Positions 57,101-64,000 of a DNA stretch of 64,000 nucleotides are shown here, piece after piece (the stretch's first letter is position 1; each line of letters opens with the position of its first letter). The notes under the pieces were generated by a model. That model was not told the DNA's origin. It saw nothing but the letters and a program-made list of their open reading frames with translations, and ran no database searches. Location: NCBI GenBank assembly GCA_000827265.1, contig KN834764.1:811449-875448 (forward strand), read 5' to 3'. The DNA comes from Collybiopsis luxurians FD-317 M1. Taxonomy: Eukaryota > Basidiomycota > Agaricomycetes > Agaricales > Omphalotaceae. The position numbers and the translations under genes are program-made.

Positions 57101-60100
57101 CTCAGGGCAATCAGCTTGCTCAACCTGATCGAGTCGAGCCCCCATGGCCAAAGGTTGGGATGTCAGTGAGTTCTGTCAAAGATGAAGATGATGAAAACAT
57201 TCGAGTTTCATTGGATCGAAACTTACCAGTGTTGCTTGACCCCAATGATGAGATATCAATTGATGATATTGAAGCTCTCATGGACGATGTGGTAAAGGGA
57301 TCTTATTCAGGCCCTGAGTACAATAAACAACTGCATGAAGTAAGCCATTTAGTTGATCAATTTGATAAAGAGAAGTATGGATGAAATGTACCTGTCAATG
57401 CTAAACTTGACATTGATGCAAAAGAACAATTCAATGTGGTAATGGACAACTATAGAGAAAAAATCAGTAATGCCTCGCTGTTGTTGGAGCAATGCAAGTA
57501 CATCGAGACAGATATCCCACAACTCCGAGCACAATGGCTCGAGAGTTGCAAGGACATCATGAGTGGAGTACCTGAAGAACTACCACCTTTCTGTGAAGTG
57601 AACCATGCAATCCCACTCATAGATGAGAATGTAAGGTATAAGTATTATATGCCTTGGTGTCCTGAGTTGCTGAGGATGCAACTCACTGAGAAGATTGCTC
57701 GATATACTCGAGCAGGGTGGTGGAAACCTATGACAGTTCCCCAAGCTGCACCCATGCTGTGTATACCAAAGAGGGACAATATCCTTCGATGTACTGTCGA
57801 TCTTTGTCAACAGAATGCAAATATGGTGAAGGATGTAATGCCATTACCAGATCAAGAGACCTTGAGGATGGATGTAGCCAGAAGGAAGATCAGGTCTAAG
57901 ATCAATCTATCCGATGCCTATGAACAAGTCCGAGTTGTTGTTGAGGACATATGGAAAATGGCATTCGCCACTGTGAGTGGAACATTTGTGAGTAATGTTA
58001 TGCAACAGGGAGACTGCAATGCACCATCCACATTCCAATGCCTGATGAATACAATATTCCGTGACTACATTGGAATATTCATGCATGTATACCTGGATGA
58101 TATTTTTGTATTCAGCAATACGATTGAGGAACATGAAGAACATTTACGTCTGGTATTTGATAAGCTACAGGAACAACACCTGTTCCTAAAGGCAAGTAAG
58201 GTTCAGCTGTATGCTGAACTCATGGACTGCCTGGGTCATGTCATTGATGACCAGGGCCTACATGCGGACAAGGATAAACTCAAACGCATCATCGACTGGC
58301 GGACACCTCAGAACTATAACAATGTTCAGAAATTCCTTGGTCTGGTGAACTATATCTCACACTTCCTACCTGATGTCTCATTGTACACCACCCCATTATC
58401 GGAGATGTCCAGGAATGAACAGCCATTCTATTGGCATCCAGTACATGATGTCTGCTTTCAACAGATCAAGGACCTATGTCAAAAGACTCTGATCCTTAAG
58501 CCTGTTGACCCTAGATTGGATACTCCCATCTGGATTATCTGTGATGCCTCAGTATCAGGTGTTGGCGCAATGTATGGCCAAGGGGACACTTGGCAGACCT
58601 GTTGTCCTGCAGGCTTTATGTCAAAAAAGTTCACTGACGTGCAACGAAACTATTGCGTGTTTGAGTATGAAATGCTTGCCATACTCGAAGCATTACTGAA
58701 ATGGGAAGACAAATTAATTGGTTACAAGATTAATGTTGTGACGGATCATGAAGCACTCACCTTTTTCCAGATGCAAAAGCGACTATCATACTGCCAAATG
58801 CATTGGATGGAATATCTTGCCTGTTTTGATGTAAACATTACCTATGTGAAGGGCATAACCAATAAAGTGGCGGATGCCCTGTCAAGGTACTATGAGAGCA
58901 ACACTATTGGGGAGGAACACCCTATATATGAGTATGTCAGTGCAGACATATGACTGGACAAGCTAGCAGAGGACTTACCATTTGGCCGCAAGGAGGAGAT
59001 TGCTTGACAGCTCGAACAACTGGCTGTTCAAAGGGAAGCTACTGACAATGAGCAATCACCTGGTAACACTGAGAGGGCCACTGTTAATCTGAGGATAGGC
59101 GATTCATGCCAGAATGATAATGACACACCACCAAATGAAGTCAAGGAGGACTCATTTATTTTGGATGTCAAGGAATACTACAAGCATGATACTTTATTCA
59201 AGAAGATATTACAATGTCTGCAGGACCACCCTAGGTTTGAGATTAGTGATGGGCTCATATGGACAAAGAACTTGAGCAATACCAAAGTTCTATGTATTCC
59301 TGAAAGCCCAGGAGGTAAATGTTCACTCTGTGGACTCATTCTGGAGCAAGGGCACCATGTTGTTGGTCACTATGGTCCACAATGAACCAGCGATTATGTC
59401 CATTGATGGTACTGGTGGCCACAAATTTTTGGAATGTGTAAAAAATTTTGTGACTCATGTGAGTGGTGTCACTGCGCAAAAGGGAACTATCATGCACCTT
59501 CAGGGAAATTGCACCCACTACCTATACCCACTTGCCCATGGCAATCCATAGGAATGGACTTCATTGGACCATTCCCAGAATCGAAAGGATATAACTACCT
59601 TTGGGTAGTCATTTGCCATCTAACATTGTTAGTGCACTTGATCCCCTGCCATGTGAATGATACAGCTACAGACTTATCATTAAAATACATGCAGGAGATT
59701 GTACAGTTACATGGATTACCAGAAAGCATAGTCTCTGATAGAGACCCAAAATTCACCAGTGTATGGTGGCGGGAACTCCATTGTTTGCTTGGTTCGAAGC
59801 TGCTGATGTCAACTTCTTTCCACCTGCAAATGGACAGAGTAACTGAATGTGCTAATCGTTCAATTGGCCAGATCTTCTGTACAGCTATACATGATGACCA
59901 GATGGACTGGCTGGTCAAAATCCCATTTGTGGAATTCGCCCTAAACGCCAGTATCAATCAGTCCACTGGTTTTGCACCTTTTGAATTAACCTATGGATAT
60001 GTACCTTCAATGCTATGGGAGTTTTGCCAGGAGGCTGTATATCCTGGTCTTCGAGCCTTTGGTATACAGGCTATGCAGAGTCTATATGATGCTCACGATG

Positions 60101-60642
60101 CAATAATCGAATCACATGTATTCCAGACTCATCAGGCAAATAAAAAGCAAAGTCCAGAACCTTTGATCAGTGTGGGATCAAAGGTGTACCTATCAACAAA
60201 GAATTTAGCACTACTGGAAGGGAGGATCTCAAAACTCATACCTAGGTACATCGGCCCATACAATGTAACCATGGCTAATCCCAAGACATCAACTTACAAA
60301 TTGAACCTGCCGGATGAGCTACAGAGGCATCGCTTGCACGATTGGTTTCATGTCTCACTTCTGCGTCCATTTGAAAATTCAGATATGGTACTGTTTCCCG
60401 ATCGCTCTAAGCCTGAACCATATGACTTTGGTGCTCCAGGAGATGCTGAGGAGTTCGTAGACGCTATAAAGCATCACCAGTGGAAAGGAAAGAAAGTCTT
60501 GTTCAAAGTATGGTGGTCCCTGGGGGACATTACTTGGGAAACATATGAAACTGTGAAGAAGTTGAAGGTTTTGGATGATTATTTTGCTCTTCATGGGGTC
60601 AATCGGTGGCAAGATCTTCCAAAGGAAGATTGTAAACACTAG
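54117..60642 (+). pseudogene. gypsy gag-pol, one frame with sixteen TGA stops
   Basis: One frame (ATG at 54118 in the same phase; MSTTTERPRVTKV) runs to TAG 60640. Internal stops are all TGA: 54466, 54493, 54622, 54820, 54826, 54880, 54913, 55357, 55939, 56710, 57094, 57382, 58951, 59005, 59383 and 59404. Gag has SFLEGEAQRWFRQEVQ and a zinc knuckle CHDCGELGHWKGDPKC. Protease is LFDSSSMSDAL. Reverse transcriptase has YLDDIFVFS (58090 on) and FLGLVNYISHFLPD. RNase H has CDASVSGVGAM and TDHEALTFF. Integrase has WYWWPQIFGMCKKFCDSC, MDFIGPFPESKGYNYLWVV and FALNASINQSTGFAPFEL. The end, KVLFKVWWSLGDITWETYE, looks like a chromodomain. After CAT at 59401 the TGA replaces an expected Arg. Confidence 0.9.
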
Positions 60643-60992
60643 AGGCCTAGATAAATATGGAGCAGGTGGACTGCAAAAAAGAGTGTACCCGCCTAATGAA
60701 CTATCCAAATGGCTTCTATGCTCCATATGCCCCTCCTCCTTACTATTGGACTCAAAGCACTGGAGGCTTTGATCAGAACAGAGGGGGAACATTAGGCAAC
60801 GTTAATAATACAGCCCCCGCAAAGAACATATCGTGAGAAGACCAACAAGTCAACAATCTCCAGCAGGAGATAGCTGGCTTATGTGAGTCTGTACACCATC
60901 TAACACAACAGATCCAAGGTCCTATGAACTTCCCAATGAGATCCTTTGGGATATGAGGAAGGGGCCGCGGCACTTACCATGGTAGATCGACG

Positions 60993-62585
60993 TTGTGGCA
61001 TAGGACAATGCTGTACGGGCATACACCTGCAACCACTCACACCAACGAACGAGTTCAACCTACCGCCACCTCCAGTATGGAAGTGAGTACGAGTACCCCA
61101 TCGACCAGCAGGAACGGATGGACTGACTGTTCATTGGATGCGTCAGCTCACGCTCCCATTCTCCGTAATCCTCCTCCTCCTCCCTACCCAGCAGCAATAC
61201 AAAACCAAGCCATCGCTGCAATAGTGACCAGACCCACACCTTCTGTCCACTTTCCTAGAAACAAAAGACCCCCTGCCGTCACAACCGACGCCACCGTCTA
61301 CTCATCTCCCAAGGAAGTCCCAGCTGAGGACCCCCTATACCCCACAAGGGATGAGGCGTTACTCGCCACTGCATTGTTTCACTATGGTCCAGGCAACGAA
61401 ACCAACTTCCCAGATGAGTTCGACTTCTGTGTAAAGATGGGAGCCCTCACGACCAGCTCGAGTCCTATCTTGGACAGCCTCTGTGTGGCTGTTGTACCAG
61501 TGGTGCTGGCCAATAGCTCTGAGGATGGTGGAGACAAAGGACTCGAAGAGGGTTCTGCGGTAGGGAATGCAGAGAGGTTGATTGAGAGAGCTAGTGAGGT
61601 AGGGAATTTTGATAGTTTATGGGCACTTACCTTTAAGGTGTTCGAAGTACAGCGAAAAGAATACCAGGAAGGTATCCTTGGTATCACCGCTGAAAACACA
61701 ACTATATCGGCCGAGCTGGCAGCTGTCAAACAGCTGTACCGAGAATCCGTAATCGCTTGGGCGGCAAGGCCTGTCATGGAAGAAACTGCTCCGGCCACAA
61801 ATTCTAACCCCTGGGTGTCCCTGAATATTCCTCGACTCACTGTTCCCCAGCTGGGGGACAGCATCAACGAACATGCGTTGTGGTACTTCCTCCACGCTCA
61901 CCCCAAGGCAAACCCTGGCATTACTTACATTCGAAGTGGACATGTGGATCTAGCCACTGTCTGCACTGCACTCCTACTCAAGAGTATACTCTAGCTTACA
62001 TTCCCGCAGATCAACCCTATGCCGGAATGGATCCGACAAGCCAAACGCAGCTTTACCGAACATTTCGTGCATCTTGCAATTATCCCATATATGTATGGTC
62101 AGTGCCTACAACAGCTAGAACTTACCGTCAATGCCACCTACTCCATCATACCATCCAACTCCCGATTCAATGAACTCGAGGATGTGGTGACACACCTCGC
62201 CGCATGTGGAGTATCCGTCCCTGCAATGGGAAGCGCGTTGTACTTTGGCCTTCAGTACGCGTCGGACATTATGTCCACTGTTCCCCTGGGATCTGAGAAG
62301 TGGATCAGATACCGAGACCTAGCCAAACGCGGAATTGCACATATGCAATTCTGCCAGCCCCTTCAATCGGATGACCGTTACTGGAAGCTGCCCGAAGCAT
62401 ACAGCCTTGCGGACGTACTCGAGGACCGCCGTCGTCGCTTTACCATTGCCCGTAAACGCGACGCAAAGATATTACCTATAGAAGAATATTGGAAGTTCGG
62501 TCGCCGTAGTGGGATTACTGCTCCGGTGTTCACCTCCACGGTAACCAGCATTACCAATGGTATGGCTGCCCTTTCATTGGTTTAA
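60993..62585 (+). pseudogene. Extra ORF downstream of integrase in the gypsy element (one in-frame TAG)
   Basis: Same-frame open stretches 60993-61994 and 62019-62585, separated only by TAG at 61992, would give a protein of about 530 residues. It has a Pro/Ser/Thr-rich N-terminus (STSTPSTSRNGW, NPPPPPYPAAI), a middle helix AELAAVKQLYRESVIAWAAR, SLNIPRLTVPQLGDSINEHA, and a basic C-terminal region EDRRRRFTIARKRDAKIL. No signal peptide, fusion-type or transmembrane segment is seen, so it does not look env-like. Family not recognised. It may be a captured host or element-specific gene. Confidence 0.6.
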
Positions 62586-62687
62586 TCCTAAATTGCTATT
62601 GCTTAGACGAAGCAATGGTTGTTATATAAGTATTTACTTACCTATTGATTTAAGATTAAGCCGTAGGCTTAATCTAAAGGGGGAGGG

Positions 62688-62921
62688 TGTAACGAGTACA
62701 AGTAGTCTACTTCCCTTATCGTACGTACCTATAGTTTACCGGTAGATTAGATAAGGCCTTTTTATCTTTTCACTCTTGAACCACCATCCGACACACTCGA
62801 TACTGTATACTTGCGACATACGCTACACGCTACATACGAAACTATACGTAGGGTTTGATAATAAAACCCTGTATAGACTCGCTTGGTTGGAATCGAGGGT
62901 AAGAGATTACCGACACTTACA
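62688..62921 (+). repeat. gypsy 3' LTR
   Basis: 234 bp. It retains several CpGs (GTACGTACC, CACTCGATAC, CATACGAAAC) that read TpG or CpA in the 5' LTR. Confidence 0.92.
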
Positions 62922-63618
62922 TCGGGAGCCCTAGCCCTGTACCAGTGGAAGGATGCTTCGCTCTGGAAGAGCGTCCTCTCCGCTCATCAAGTCATGGTTT
63001 CCACTCCGCAGGTTCTACTCGATGCCCTGCGCCACGGCTACATCTTAGTGGGTATGGATATTGGTCTAATAATCTTCGACGAGGCTCATCATGCCGTCGA
63101 CAACGATCCGTATAACCGAATTATGCAAGAATTTTACCACAAGTTGCCCCCTATGGATCCTAGCCTTACCGGTATCGTGTCTAGCCAGAGACGGATGCGG
63201 AGGCCTATGATCATGAGCCTTATTGCGAGTCCTATTTTTGGTGGAAATGTTGATAAAGCTTTTCGGTAAGTCCATGTCATTCATTACTGTGTTGCTTGCT
63301 CATATTAATCAACAGTATGATAGAAACAAATTTAGACTCAGTCATCGTATCTCCCTGTCAAACCCGCTCCGCACTCGCCGAATTCGTCCACCGTCCAACC
63401 TTCAAACACATCGTCTAAAGCGTACCCAGCACTGCACCTCTCCCCTTCTCCACTTACATTGCCGCTCTCGAACACACGTCCAATGGGCTCGACATTGAAA
63501 CTGACCCCTACATCCAATCCCTCCGCGACCAGCTCTCCCAAAAGGCACCCGGTACCCCCGGGTATGTGTGCCCGGACCAGAGTCTGTCAAAGACAATCGC
63601 GAACCAATGGATGAGCTG
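62922..63618 (+). pseudogene. Dicer-like helicase, continuation after the gypsy insertion
   Basis: Removing the element and one target duplication joins LILG to ALALYQWKDASLWKSVL in frame. Next are VSTPQVLLDALRHGYI, motif II LIIFDEAHHAVDNDPYNRIM, and a degenerate motif III SLIASPIFGGNVDKAF, where the family has T-A-S-P. An intron 63266-63315 leads to NLDSVIVSPCQTRSALAEF, closed by TAA at 63416 where Tyr is common. The same frame then continues as TYIAALEHTSNGLDIETDPY to TGA at about 63617. The helicase core is therefore broken independently of the transposon. Confidence 0.85.
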
Positions 63619-64000
63619 AACCTGCATCATCCTTTCCTGGTCACGCTTGACATGAGGATAGAGCCTGTAGGTCAGATGTATGCGTCAGATAAAGAGGCGC
63701 AGGAGTACACGATGAGGCTGTTTGGGAGTATCAGTGGGTTGAAGATGAAGTGGGATGAGGTGAATCCAAAGTCCTGGAGCGGTATCCTGGCTTCAATGAT
63801 GCCCGAATTTGATATCCCCATCCTCAAGTCTGCCCTTTCCACCCTCTCACCAATTTTCTCTTACCTTGTCTGGCTGGACCCACACCTCTACCCCCGTTTC
63901 TCTTCATTTTACCCTAATATGCAAGTATCCTCTCATATCCCAAATGGAAACCCTCGATGCCTTCCTCTATCCCCTCCATCCTCCACGCAATCACTCTCAA
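63607..64000 (+). pseudogene. Probable later Dicer-like segment (runs off the window)
   Basis: An open frame from ATG 63607 that starts MDELNLHHPFLVTLDMRIEP and continues GQMYASDKEAQEYTMRLFGS. Position and tone suggest a downstream part of the same Dicer-like gene after an internal deletion, because the helicase C-terminal domain is not seen between. The identity is an inference. No stop is seen before the window end. Confidence 0.4.

Larger units (their letters stand above)
53704..62921 (+). mobile_element. Ty3/gypsy LTR retrotransposon, complete but decayed, with an extra 3' ORF
   Basis: 9218 bp with 234-bp LTRs (TGTAACGAG...CACTTACA). The flanks TTGGG (53699-53703) and TCGGG (62922-62926) are a 5-bp target duplication differing at one CpG. 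A purine tract AAAGGGGGAGGG precedes the 3' LTR. The order is gag, protease, reverse transcriptase, RNase H, integrase with chromodomain-like end, then a further ORF. It lies in sense orientation inside a Dicer-like gene. Confidence 0.93.

Noticed and set aside
60993..62585. Envelope-like gene of the gypsy element
   Set aside because: No signal peptide, cleavage-type site or transmembrane segment is visible.

Overview
This window is a piece of a basidiomycete nuclear genome, most likely Agaricomycetes. The evidence is many 50-70 nt GT-AG introns, a DUF6534-type membrane protein, an RNase T2 with a C-terminal tail, an FHA-RING Dma1-like ligase, a monocarboxylate-type MFS transporter, a NACHT-like/ankyrin protein with the short glycine-rich N-terminal motif common in mushrooms, and decayed Ty1/copia and Ty3/gypsy elements. 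No organelle, bacterial or viral signature was seen.

Layout. 1-4.1 kb: three NmrA-like copies, one intact as far as seen and two decayed, with an inverted-repeat element carrying telomere-like repeats between them. 4.4-6.7 kb: a TA-flanked MITE and gene-poor DNA. 6.77-9.4 kb: a gene whose middle is a train of 21 consecutive candidate one-codon (3-nt) exons, the most unusual object in the window. 9.98-12.1 kb (minus): secreted RNase T2. 12.9-14.3 kb (minus): DUF6534-type membrane protein. 15.9 kb: a tRNA-like sequence; 16.5 kb: a second TA-flanked MITE. 17.2-25.7 kb: a tandem segmental duplication, each unit holding a 320-aa-class multi-pass membrane protein gene (plus) convergent with dma1 (minus). 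Only the second dma1 is complete; the first is a 3' fragment split by a foldback element. 28.2-44.0 kb (minus): two paralogous EF-hand genes, the first carrying a complete 5.2 kb copia element inside an intron. 45.3-47.2 kb (minus): MFS transporter. 48.7-51.3 kb: NACHT-like/ankyrin gene. 53.4-64.0 kb: a Dicer-like gene cut by a 9.2 kb gypsy element and damaged by further mutations.

Two themes link the regions. First, repeats have decayed by CpG transition. The copia polyprotein has 7 internal stops and the gypsy polyprotein 16. All 23 are TGA, every segment stays in one frame, and several sit where Arg (CGA) is expected. All base substitutions between the two copia LTRs also fall at CpG sites, and the decayed NmrA copy shows the same bias. 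This fits a methylation- or RIP-like process acting on duplicated DNA. Second, the Dicer-like gene, normally part of small-RNA defence, is itself broken by a retrotransposon. All gene models here come from reading splice signals and frame; none is tested with RNA.
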